This document shows, in pieces, positions 1-6,857 of a stretch of DNA of 17,141 nt. A program made the position numbers and the translations under genes. Origin of the DNA: Hydrogenothermus sp964516095 (GTDB lineage Bacteria; Aquificota; Aquificia; Aquificales; Hydrogenothermaceae). A model generated the notes under the pieces. It made no database searches, was not told the origin of the DNA, and saw nothing but the letters and a program-made list of their open reading frames with translations. The DNA lies in contig CAZEYS010000029.1 of the NCBI GenBank assembly GCA_964516095.1, positions 1-17,141 on the forward strand. The letters are read 5' to 3'. Numbering within the stretch: position 1 is the stretch's first letter; every line of letters starts with the position of its first letter.

Positions 1-381
1 CTCAGCTTTTTTTATAGCATCATAATTTGCACCAATCATTTTTACGTTGTATTTATCCAAAATTCCTTTTTCATACAAATCAATAGCTAAATTTAAAGCA
101 GTTTGACCTCCAAGTGTAGGTAAAAGGGCATCTGGTCTTTCTTTCTCTATAATTTTCTCAATAACAGGTGTTATTAACGGTTCAACGTATGTTTTATCTG
201 CAATTTCTGGGTCTGTCATTATGGTTGCAGGATTTGAATTTACCAGTATTACTTCATAACCTTCTTCTTTCAGAGCTTTTGCTCCTTGAGTTCCAGAATA
301 ATCGAATTCAGCAGCCTGACCTATAATAATTGGGCCTGAACCAATCAGTAAAATTCTATGTATATCTGTTCTTTTTGGCAT
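1..381 (-). CDS. carB: Carbamoyl-phosphate synthase large subunit, N-terminal part (runs off window)
   Basis: Encodes the first 127 residues of the large subunit of carbamoyl-phosphate synthase, which makes carbamoyl phosphate from bicarbonate, ATP and glutamine-derived ammonia for pyrimidine and arginine synthesis in the cytoplasm. The family-typical opening is clear: GSGPIIIGQAAEFDYSG at residues 14-30 and LPTLGGQTALN at 87-97, both from the first ATP-grasp half. The ATG (complement of 379-381) is preceded by AGGAG on the minus strand (388-392) with a 6-base gap, so the start is secure. It diverges from gmhB. The 3' part lies outside the window, so it cannot be seen whether the gene is one long chain or split in two, as in Aquifex aeolicus. 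Confidence 0.95.
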   Translation of the reverse strand, partial: MPKRTDIHRILLIGSGPIIIGQAAEFDYSGTQGAKALKEEGYEVILVNSNPATIMTDPEIADKTYVEPLITPVIEKIIEKERPDALLPTLGGQTALNLAIDLYEKGILDKYNVKMIGANYDAIKKAE

Positions 382-429
382 CAAAAACTCCTTTTATTAC
401 ATATGGATTAAATATATATTTTAGCATTG

Positions 430-438
430 TGGTATAAT
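430..438 (+). promoter_or_regulatory. Extended -10 promoter of gmhB
   Basis: TGGTATAAT gives a perfect TATAAT hexamer (433-438) with the extended -10 TG one base upstream. No good -35 is visible at the right distance, as is usual for extended -10 promoters. Transcription would start near 445, leaving a leader of about 26 bases before the TTG start of gmhB at 472. It lies in the 90-base gap between the divergent carB and gmhB genes. Confidence 0.65.
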
Positions 439-471
439 TTTTTTAAAACAGAGGATGAAAGGACATAACTG

Positions 472-1023
472 TTGTCTAATAAAGCTGTATTTTTAGATAG
501 AGATGGAGTAATAAACGTAGATAAAGGTTATGTTCATAAAATTGAAGATTTTGAGTTTTATCCAGAAGTATTTCCTGCTTTAAAATTACTTCAAGAAAAT
601 AATTATAAGCTTATAGTAGTAACTAATCAGTCAGGAATTGCAGTTGGATACTATACATTAGAAGATTTTCAGAAGGTTACTGAATTCATGCTTTCTCAAT
701 TAGAAAAACATGGCATAAAAATAGAAAAAGTATACTTTTGTCCACATCATCCAGAAGGAGTAATTCCAGAATTAAGAAAAAAGTGCGCGTGTAGAAAGCC
801 TGAAAGTGGTATGATAAAAGCTGCGATAAAAGAATTCAATATAAATCCTGCAGAGTCATTTTTAATAGGTGATAAAGAAACAGATATTCAGGCCGGACAT
901 AAAGAAGGTATAAAATCTATTTTAGTAAAGACAGGACAGGGGAAGAAATACTTATCAAATACGACAGCAGACTTTGTTGCAGATAATATCTTAGATGCTG
1001 TAGAAAACTTTATATTAAAGTGA
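472..1023 (+). CDS. gmhB: D-glycero-manno-heptose 1,7-bisphosphate 7-phosphatase (HAD family)
   Basis: A 183-residue HAD-superfamily phosphatase that removes the 7-phosphate from heptose 1,7-bisphosphate in the cytoplasm, a step in making ADP-heptose for lipopolysaccharide core. Motif I is DRDGVIN with the nucleophile and acid Asp at 9 and 11, motif II is TNQSG from 51, and motif III is GDKETD at 133-138. The zinc-binding loop that sets GmhB apart from relatives is present (C90, H92, C105, C107). Length matches the family. The start is TTG at 472, with a GAAAGGA ribosome site at 457-463; the ATG at 455 is out of frame and closes quickly. A histidinol-phosphatase-type role is the main alternative. 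Its presence agrees with a Gram-negative envelope. Confidence 0.88.
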   Translation: MSNKAVFLDRDGVINVDKGYVHKIEDFEFYPEVFPALKLLQENNYKLIVVTNQSGIAVGYYTLEDFQKVTEFMLSQLEKHGIKIEKVYFCPHHPEGVIPELRKKCACRKPESGMIKAAIKEFNINPAESFLIGDKETDIQAGHKEGIKSILVKTGQGKKYLSNTTADFVADNILDAVENFILK

Positions 1024-1030
1024 GTTCTTA

Positions 1031-1065
1031 TCTACATTTTTAGAAATATATGAATATAAATATTC
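1031..1065 (+). promoter_or_regulatory. Putative promoter and overlapping inverted repeat upstream of the metal ABC transporter
   Basis: The 73-base gap between gmhB and the ABC ATPase holds a perfect inverted repeat, GAATAT-AA-ATATTC (1052-1065). A weak sigma70-like promoter can be read across it: TCTACA (1031-1036), an 18-base spacer and TATAAA (1055-1060). A repeat lying on the -10 would suit a metal-responsive repressor of the Fur/Zur/DtxR kind, but no known consensus is matched. In AT-rich DNA a 6-base arm can arise by chance. Confidence 0.35.
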
Positions 1066-1096
1066 TTAAACTACGGAGATTAAAAAAAGCAATTTA

Positions 1097-1882
1097 ATGA
1101 AAAAAATACTGGAAACTAGAGATTTAACAGTTGTACTTAATGGTAAAGAAATAATAAAAGATATAAACTTAGATGTTTATGAAAAAGAAATTGTTGCAGT
1201 TGTTGGACCAAATGGGGGAGGAAAAACAACATTATTGAAAACATGTCTGGGTTTTATAAAACCTACAAAAGGTTATGTAAAATTACTGGATAAATCTCCT
1301 AAAGAAGCAGTAAAAACTGGCAAAGTAGGTTATCTCCCTCAAAAACCTGTAACTCCCAAAAACACATATCTTTCTGCTTTAGATATTGTTATGTTTGGTT
1401 TTGTAAATAAAAAGATGTCTAAAAAAGAAAAAGAAAAAAAGGCATATGAAATTTTAAAACTGGTTGGAATGGAAAAATTTGCCCATTATCATTACAGCGA
1501 CCTGTCTGGTGGTCAACAACAGAGAGTTTCTATAGCAAGGGTTATAGCTCAGGAACCCAAGATTATATTTTTAGATGAGCCCTCTACAGGAATAGACGTT
1601 GTTGCTCAGGAAAGTTTCTACTCATTTATGAAAAAATTAAGAGATGAAAAAGGTATAACTATAGTTATGGTAACCCATGATATAGGAACAGTTGCAGATT
1701 TTATAGATAAAGTTATAGGGCTTAATAAATATATGCATTATCTTGGTGATGTTAAAGGATTTTTTGATAAGGAAATCTTAGAAAGATTATACAAAACACG
1801 TGTTAAATTACTGGTTCATTCTCCTGAGTGTGTGTCCTGTGAACATTTCCATTTTGATTTCAAGAGGGATAAAAATGATTGA
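1097..1882 (+). CDS. Zn/Mn-type metal ABC transporter, ATP-binding protein
   Basis: A 261-residue ATPase of the ZnuC/MntB group, which powers uptake of zinc or manganese through a paired membrane permease. Visible motifs in order: Walker A GPNGGGKTT (37-45), Q-loop Gln82, signature LSGGQ (136-140), Walker B IIFLDEP (156-162) and switch His194. The C-terminus carries an extra Cys/His cluster (H241, C245, C248, H250, H252) that could bind or sense metal. The permease gene follows with an 8-base overlap, so the two are translationally coupled. The nearest Shine-Dalgarno-like GGAG (1075-1078) is 18 bases before the ATG, unusually far. No substrate-binding protein gene is in the window. The metal (Zn, Mn or Fe) cannot be fixed from sequence. 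Confidence 0.9.
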   Translation: MKKILETRDLTVVLNGKEIIKDINLDVYEKEIVAVVGPNGGGKTTLLKTCLGFIKPTKGYVKLLDKSPKEAVKTGKVGYLPQKPVTPKNTYLSALDIVMFGFVNKKMSKKEKEKKAYEILKLVGMEKFAHYHYSDLSGGQQQRVSIARVIAQEPKIIFLDEPSTGIDVVAQESFYSFMKKLRDEKGITIVMVTHDIGTVADFIDKVIGLNKYMHYLGDVKGFFDKEILERLYKTRVKLLVHSPECVSCEHFHFDFKRDKND

Positions 1883-2681
1883 TATTCTCCAAATAGATTT
1901 TATCAGAAATGCTGTTATTGGAGGTATACTTTTAACTATACTTCTTTCTATACTGTCTTTTTTTATAGTTGTAAAGAACTGGTCTTTTATAACTGTAGGG
2001 ATATCCCATGCCACCTTTGGAGGTCTTGCTATAGGGCTTTACTTAGGACTAAATCCTACATTTATAGGTCTTATCTTTGCTGTAATAGTAGGTTTTTTAA
2101 TTGGTTATGTTTCAAAACATGGGAAATTACATGAGGATACTTCAATTGGAATTCTGTTTTCTTTTTCTATGGCTCTTGGAGTATTAATAATATCAATGGT
2201 ACCAAATTATAATTCTGACCTTTTTACCTTTTTATTTGGAAATATTTTGACTATAACAGACTTAGATATATATACTTTAGCAATTTTTACACTGATTTCT
2301 TTAAGTTTTATTGGTATTTTTTTTCAAAAAATATTATTTTGCTGCTATGATGAAGATGTTGCGTATACTACTGGTATAAACACAAGTTTTTATTACTACT
2401 CTTTAATTTTTATTGTCTCTATTGCAACTGTTTTGGCAGTAAAATTAGTTGGAGTGATTTTATCTTCAGCTATGATGATACTGCCAGCTGCCTTATCAAC
2501 TCAGTTTTTCTGGCATTATAAGAAAATTATTAGCTTTTCAATTATTGCCAGTGTATTGATAGTTTTAATTGGTATATATGTGTCGTATATTTTTGATTTA
2601 CCTACAGGAGCATTCATAGTATTTTTATATTCATTAATATTTGGAATTGTTCTCTTTATGAGAAATATTTTAAAGAGATAA
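1875..2681 (+). CDS. Zn/Mn-type metal ABC transporter, permease (ABC-3 family)
   Basis: A 268-residue polytopic inner-membrane protein of the ZnuB/MntC (ABC-3) family, forming the metal channel with the ATPase just upstream. Family marks are GISHATFGG at 42-50, HEDTSIG at 86-92, and the stretch VKLVGVILSSAMMILPAA from 189. About seven or eight hydrophobic helices are apparent. The start at 1875 is chosen over an in-frame ATG at 1800 because it has an AGAGGGA ribosome site (1863-1869) and matches the family N-terminus; the upstream extension lies fully inside the ATPase gene. The overlap with the ATPase stop (1880-1882) implies coupled translation. The next gene starts only 15 bases downstream. 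Confidence 0.9.
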   Translation: MIDILQIDFIRNAVIGGILLTILLSILSFFIVVKNWSFITVGISHATFGGLAIGLYLGLNPTFIGLIFAVIVGFLIGYVSKHGKLHEDTSIGILFSFSMALGVLIISMVPNYNSDLFTFLFGNILTITDLDIYTLAIFTLISLSFIGIFFQKILFCCYDEDVAYTTGINTSFYYYSLIFIVSIATVLAVKLVGVILSSAMMILPAALSTQFFWHYKKIISFSIIASVLIVLIGIYVSYIFDLPTGAFIVFLYSLIFGIVLFMRNILKR

Positions 2682-2696
2682 GAATGAGGTTAAAAA

Positions 2697-3743
2697 TTGG
2701 ACGAATATATTAAAGCCTTAGCTTCAACAATAGAAATAAGAGATATTTACACAGCAGGACATAGCGAGAGAGTAGCAACATATGCTAAAGAATTTGCAGA
2801 AAAACTTGGATTAGATAAACAAACTGTAGATAATTTAGAAAAAGCAGGAATTTTACACGACCTTGGAAAAATAGGAATACCAGACTTTGTACTTTTAAAA
2901 CCTGGAAAATTAGACGAGGAAGAGTTCAAAATAATAAAAGAGCACTCTAATTTAAGTGCTTATATAGTAAAAAAGATACCTGAGTATTCATATTTATCGG
3001 ATATAGTCAAATATCATCATGAAAACTACGATGGAACAGGGTATCCAGAAGGATTAAAAGGAGAAGAAATACCACTTGAGTCAAGGATTTTAGCTTTGGC
3101 TGATGTTTTTGATGCTCTGACTACAAGAAGGATATACAGAAAAGCTTTTACTGTTGAAGAAACCATTAATATAATGAATAAAATGAAATCAAAATTTGAC
3201 CCAAAACTTTTTCCATATTTTATAGATTTTGTGAAAGAAAGAGGAGTAATTGAGTATAAATTTGACTTTTTAGATGCAGCTGTTTTAGCCCAGCTTAAAA
3301 ATAACATATTTTTTAATGACCCTCTAACAAAACTCTTGAACAGATTTGGCCTACTTGCTATATTGCAACAGAGTTGTGACTATAATCTAGCAGTTTCCTT
3401 GATTGAAATAAACATAAGAGGATTTAAAAATTATAACTTTGTTTACGGTGCATCTAAGGGGGATGAGCTTTTAAAAAATCTTTCTAAAGCACTACTCGAT
3501 TATTTTGGAGCTTTAAATCACATAGAAGAACCTAAAGAAAATAAATTTTTTGCAGGAAGGCTTAGGGATGATGTATTTATTCTACTTTATATAGGTCATA
3601 AAGATAAGTATCTTGAATACAAGCTAAAATCTTTTCAAGAAAAAATAAAAAAAGAGTTTGGAGTAGATATTTATTACGATTTTATTTTGAGAAGTTATCA
3701 GCTCTCACCTGCCAAGTTTAAGGAGATTGGATACCTGATATGA
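2697..3743 (+). CDS. HD-GYP phosphodiesterase with degenerate GGDEF domain
   Basis: A 348-residue soluble protein. Residues 1-185 form an HD-GYP domain, a family that hydrolyses cyclic di-GMP. Metal and signature residues are intact: H22, the HD pair H54-D55 with K58, H83, H107-H108, the GTGYP signature (113-117) and D136. Residues about 205-348 have a GGDEF fold: DPLTKLLNR at 208-216 matches the usual DxLTxLxNR opening, but the active loop reads RLRDDVF (288-294) in place of RxGGDEF, so cyclase activity is not expected and a regulatory role is likely. The start is TTG, backed by GAGGT (2686-2690) six bases upstream. It overlaps the next gene by 4 bases (ATGA), opening a signalling cassette. 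Confidence 0.9.
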   Translation: MDEYIKALASTIEIRDIYTAGHSERVATYAKEFAEKLGLDKQTVDNLEKAGILHDLGKIGIPDFVLLKPGKLDEEEFKIIKEHSNLSAYIVKKIPEYSYLSDIVKYHHENYDGTGYPEGLKGEEIPLESRILALADVFDALTTRRIYRKAFTVEETINIMNKMKSKFDPKLFPYFIDFVKERGVIEYKFDFLDAAVLAQLKNNIFFNDPLTKLLNRFGLLAILQQSCDYNLAVSLIEINIRGFKNYNFVYGASKGDELLKNLSKALLDYFGALNHIEEPKENKFFAGRLRDDVFILLYIGHKDKYLEYKLKSFQEKIKKEFGVDIYYDFILRSYQLSPAKFKEIGYLI

Positions 3744-4660
3744 ATATCATCAAAAGATATGAAATCAAGTCTCAGAGCAGTCTTATATTTGCCAAAAGAG
3801 ATTTAAAAAACTACTTTAAACACTTAAACCTTCCTGCTGATGACTTTATATTTGCCCTTATGGAGCTTGGTACAAATATTCTCAAATATGCAAAAGAAGG
3901 TGAGATTTGGCTTTTAGAAGAAAAAGGAAAACACGCTTTGTGTGCTCTTGACAAAGGCCCCGGTATTGAAAACTTAGACTGGGCCTTGAAAAAGGGAACA
4001 ACATCAGCTAAAAACTCATTGGGGCTTGGTTTATTTCAGCTTTCAATAAGAGAGAGTTTTAACCTTGAAATATTTTCAAAGAAAAATCTTGGAACTGTGG
4101 TAGTGTTTCATAATATTCCAGATTTAGAATATGTATATCTTTCTCTTCCTCTCATTGATAATAAAAGTGGAGACTTTTTTGCTAAAAAAGGAAGATTTTT
4201 TTTATTTGGTGATGCTGCAGGTCATGGAAATCAGGCATTAAAAACAGCTGAATATGTAAAAAAAAGATTTTTTGAAGAACTATTCTCGTGTACCTTTATA
4301 GACGAATTTTTTAAACAGGTTCATATAGAACTAAAACAGAAAAAATTAAGAGGATGTGTAGTTGATATTGTAGAAGTTTCCAAAAAGTATTTTAATATAT
4401 GTGGTGTAGGGAATATAATGATATTCTATAATAGTAATATGTTTAGCCAAAAAGAAGGTATAATAGGAGTTGCTTTTTCATCTTCTACTAAGATAACATT
4501 TGAAAGACCTGCAAAACTTACCCTTTGTAGTGATGGTATAGATGTAAGGGTTATTAAGGATATAATAGAAGACATTAACTCTCCTATACTTTTATCAGTT
4601 GCAGGAATATACTTTTCAAATAAGCATGACGATAAATCCATATTAACAATCTGGAGGTAA
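3740..4660 (+). CDS. Fused RsbT-like serine kinase and RsbX/SpoIIE-type phosphatase
   Basis: A 306-residue protein joining two partner-switching enzymes that are normally separate. Residues 1-125 are a GHKL ATPase of the RsbT/anti-sigma kind: N box ELGTNILKY with E42 and N46, DKGPGI at 71-76, and the Gly-rich SLGLGL at 93-98. Residues about 150-306 resemble the PP2C-type phosphatase RsbX: FGDAAGHG (156-163), SDGID (264-268) and a late DD (297-298), giving the three metal-binding Asp at 158, 265 and 298. RsbT phosphorylates STAS-domain proteins and RsbX removes the phosphate, so one chain could both write and erase the mark on the STAS protein encoded next. ATGA overlap with the previous gene. 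Domain calls are firm; target and direction are inferred. Confidence 0.82.
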   Translation: MNIIKRYEIKSQSSLIFAKRDLKNYFKHLNLPADDFIFALMELGTNILKYAKEGEIWLLEEKGKHALCALDKGPGIENLDWALKKGTTSAKNSLGLGLFQLSIRESFNLEIFSKKNLGTVVVFHNIPDLEYVYLSLPLIDNKSGDFFAKKGRFFLFGDAAGHGNQALKTAEYVKKRFFEELFSCTFIDEFFKQVHIELKQKKLRGCVVDIVEVSKKYFNICGVGNIMIFYNSNMFSQKEGIIGVAFSSSTKITFERPAKLTLCSDGIDVRVIKDIIEDINSPILLSVAGIYFSNKHDDKSILTIWR

Positions 4661-4665
4661 TTAGA

Positions 4666-5469
4666 ATGTGTGATTACAAAGCTATACTGAAAGAAGCTAT
4701 AGAAAAAAATCCAGATGTATTTATTAATGAATGGATAAAATACTTTCCAGAAGAAGAAAAAGACGAAGAATACAGACACTATGATGATTTTTTAGGTTTT
4801 TTTGAAGAATGTTTAGAAACAGATTTAGACCCAAATTCTGATGAAGCAAAAGCATTAAAAATGTTTTTAGAAAAACTGGTAGAAGTTAAAGGACTGGATA
4901 AATTTTTTAACTTTAGAAATTCTGTTTACACCTGTTATTTAAAATTCCCTATACTAAAATATTTAGACTCTCAAGGATGTTTTAATTTTAAAATTGTATC
5001 TAAAATAACGTCTTTTTTCGAGAGTTTAACCTCCAGCATAATAGTAAGTGTACTGAAAAAAAGCGAAGAAATCCAAAGAACAGCCCTTGAAGAATTGGAA
5101 GAAAGAGAAGCTCCAATGGCAGAAGTGTGGGAAGGGGTAATCATGCTCTCCATAGTAGGAACATTAGACTCAAACAGAGTTCTAAAAATAATAGATAAAG
5201 TTTTAGATAAACTAAATGAAAAAGAAACAGACTATGTAGTTATAGACATCAGTTCTATATATGATATGAACAGTGAAGTGGCCAGACAGCTTATAAAATT
5301 ACACAATGCCATTCATTTCATGGGAACTGAAGCACTTTTAACAGGTATTACTCCAGAAATTGCAAAAAGCCTGACACATCTAGACATAAAACTGGGAGAT
5401 ATTAAAACATTTTCATCAACAAAAAGAGCTATGGAGTTTATCATAAATGAAAGAAGAAAATCTGTATGA
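4666..5469 (+). CDS. RsbR-type STAS-domain signalling protein
   Basis: A 267-residue soluble protein with an unrecognised, acidic, helical N-terminal half (1-135) and a C-terminal STAS domain (about 150-265). The STAS part resembles RsbR of stressosomes. VVIDISSIYD (191-200) is the core strand, and GITPEIAKSL (227-236) matches the RsbR helix. The two phosphorylatable Thr of Bacillus RsbR appear to be replaced by Ser203 and Ser235. The N-terminus shows no clear globin or PAS signature, so the signal sensed is unknown. The SD GGAGGT (4653-4658) is built around the stop of the kinase-phosphatase gene, seven bases before this ATG. It is the likely substrate of the preceding protein. A separate RsbS is not seen. 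Confidence 0.82.
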   Translation: MCDYKAILKEAIEKNPDVFINEWIKYFPEEEKDEEYRHYDDFLGFFEECLETDLDPNSDEAKALKMFLEKLVEVKGLDKFFNFRNSVYTCYLKFPILKYLDSQGCFNFKIVSKITSFFESLTSSIIVSVLKKSEEIQRTALEELEEREAPMAEVWEGVIMLSIVGTLDSNRVLKIIDKVLDKLNEKETDYVVIDISSIYDMNSEVARQLIKLHNAIHFMGTEALLTGITPEIAKSLTHLDIKLGDIKTFSSTKRAMEFIINERRKSV

Positions 5470-6166
5470 TGCTCTGATAGTACTTGAGAAAGATGGTAGT
5501 TACAAGATATACGGTAATATAAACTTAAATGAAAGCATATTGGAAAAGATAAAAGAAAAAAATTGCGGTCTTTTGGAAATAGATGGTGTTTATTACTGTA
5601 TTTTTAGAAAAGGAAATAAAATAGTATTAAATAGATTTGAATGTATAACAGATATATTAAAAGAATACGAGGAAAAAGCCATATACGATCCTCTTACTGG
5701 GTGTTTTAACAAAGGAGAAACACAAACATTTTTAAAAAAACTACTGGCAAACTATATTAGATACAGGAAAGAGCCGTTTTCTATTATTATGATAGACGTG
5801 GACTTTTTTAAAAAAATAAATGACACTTATGGACATTTAGCAGGAGACTACATTTTAAAAGAAATTGCAAACATTATTAAAAATAACATTAGAGAATCAG
5901 ATATATGTGGTAGATTTGGAGGGGAAGAATTTATAATCATTTTGCCTAACACAAAACTTGCTGGAGCAATAAAAACAGCTGAAAGATTAAGAGAAGCAAT
6001 AGAAAAGCATAAGTTTAGATTTGAAAGAAAGGACATAAAAGTAACTGCAAGCTTTGGTGTTACCTCATCAGGAATTAACGATTCAATAGAATCTCTTATT
6101 AGCAGGGCAGATGAAGCTTTATATGAAGCTAAAAGAAAAGGAAGAAACAGAGTGGAGTTTAAATAA
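5447..6166 (+). CDS. Diguanylate cyclase (GGDEF domain) with inhibitory site
   Basis: A 239-residue soluble protein whose C-terminal part (about 75-239) is a full GGDEF domain that makes cyclic di-GMP from two GTP. DPLTG sits at 81-85, the metal Asp of IDVDFFKKIND at 117-119, and the active loop is GGEEF (158-162). R149-x-x-D152 lies five residues before the loop, exactly where the product-inhibition I-site is found. The first 75 residues match no domain I recognise and carry no membrane segment. The ATG at 5447 overlaps the STAS gene by 23 bases and has GGAG (5433-5436) ten bases upstream, so translation is probably coupled. It likely opposes the HD-GYP enzyme encoded at the head of the cassette. 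Confidence 0.92.
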   Translation: MKEENLYDALIVLEKDGSYKIYGNINLNESILEKIKEKNCGLLEIDGVYYCIFRKGNKIVLNRFECITDILKEYEEKAIYDPLTGCFNKGETQTFLKKLLANYIRYRKEPFSIIMIDVDFFKKINDTYGHLAGDYILKEIANIIKNNIRESDICGRFGGEEFIIILPNTKLAGAIKTAERLREAIEKHKFRFERKDIKVTASFGVTSSGINDSIESLISRADEALYEAKRKGRNRVEFK

Positions 6167-6855
6167 TGAGTGTAAAAGAAAATTACCAGAGAATATTAGA
6201 AATAGCTAAAACTGCAGCTGAAAAAAGTGGTAGAAAATTAGAAGATATTATTATTTTAGGAGCTTCAAAAACCCAGCCTGTGGAGAAAATAGTCCAAGCA
6301 TACGAAGCAGGTTTAAGATACTTCGGAGAAAATAAAGTACAGGAAGGAGTTGAAAAGATAGAAAAGCTAAAACATTTAGATGATATACACTGGCATTTAA
6401 TAGGTGGTCTTCAAACAAACAAAGCAAAATATGCAGTAAAGTACTTTGAGCTTATCCACTCTCTGGATAGACCAGCCCTTGCAGATGAAATAGACAAAAG
6501 GGCAAAAAAGATAAACAAAGTGCAGGATGTATTAATTGAAGTAAATATAGGAGAAGAAGAAACAAAATACGGTGTTCACCCAGAAAAATTAAAAGAACTA
6601 TTTGAGTATTCACTTCAAAAGGAAAACATAAATATATTAGGGCTTATGTGTATTCCTCCTTACTGTGAAAATAAAGAAGAAAGTAGAAAATACTTTGCAA
6701 AACTTAGAGAACTAAAAGACGAAATAGAAAAAGAATTTCAGGTTCACTTGCCACATCTTTCCATGGGAATGTCCTCGGATTTTGATATTGCCATTGAAGA
6801 AGGGGCAACTATTGTTAGAATAGGAACTTTACTATTTGGTGAAAGAAAGTATTAA
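6166..6855 (+). CDS. yggS: YggS/PLPBP-family pyridoxal-phosphate homeostasis protein
   Basis: A 229-residue single-domain protein with the fold of the alanine racemase barrel. Proteins of this family bind PLP and help control vitamin B6 and amino/keto-acid balance but lack known racemase activity. The PLP-binding lysine is K35 in ILGASKTQP, followed by the family signatures FGENKVQE (53-60), HLIGGLQTNK and LSMGMSSDFDIAIEEG; the Arg-Ile-Gly that binds phosphate follows. The usual HxIGxLQ form has Gly where many members have His, a common variation. The start ATG shares one base with the stop of the cyclase gene, with GGAG (6154-6157) eight bases upstream. It looks like a housekeeping gene riding in the operon. 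Confidence 0.93.
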   Translation: MSVKENYQRILEIAKTAAEKSGRKLEDIIILGASKTQPVEKIVQAYEAGLRYFGENKVQEGVEKIEKLKHLDDIHWHLIGGLQTNKAKYAVKYFELIHSLDRPALADEIDKRAKKINKVQDVLIEVNIGEEETKYGVHPEKLKELFEYSLQKENINILGLMCIPPYCENKEESRKYFAKLRELKDEIEKEFQVHLPHLSMGMSSDFDIAIEEGATIVRIGTLLFGERKY

Positions 6856-6857
6856 AA

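Noticed and set aside
1800..1874. Upstream in-frame ATG that would extend the metal permease by 25 residues
   Set aside because: It lies in the ATPase gene without an SD; the ATG at 1875 has a good SD and gives the family-typical N-terminus.
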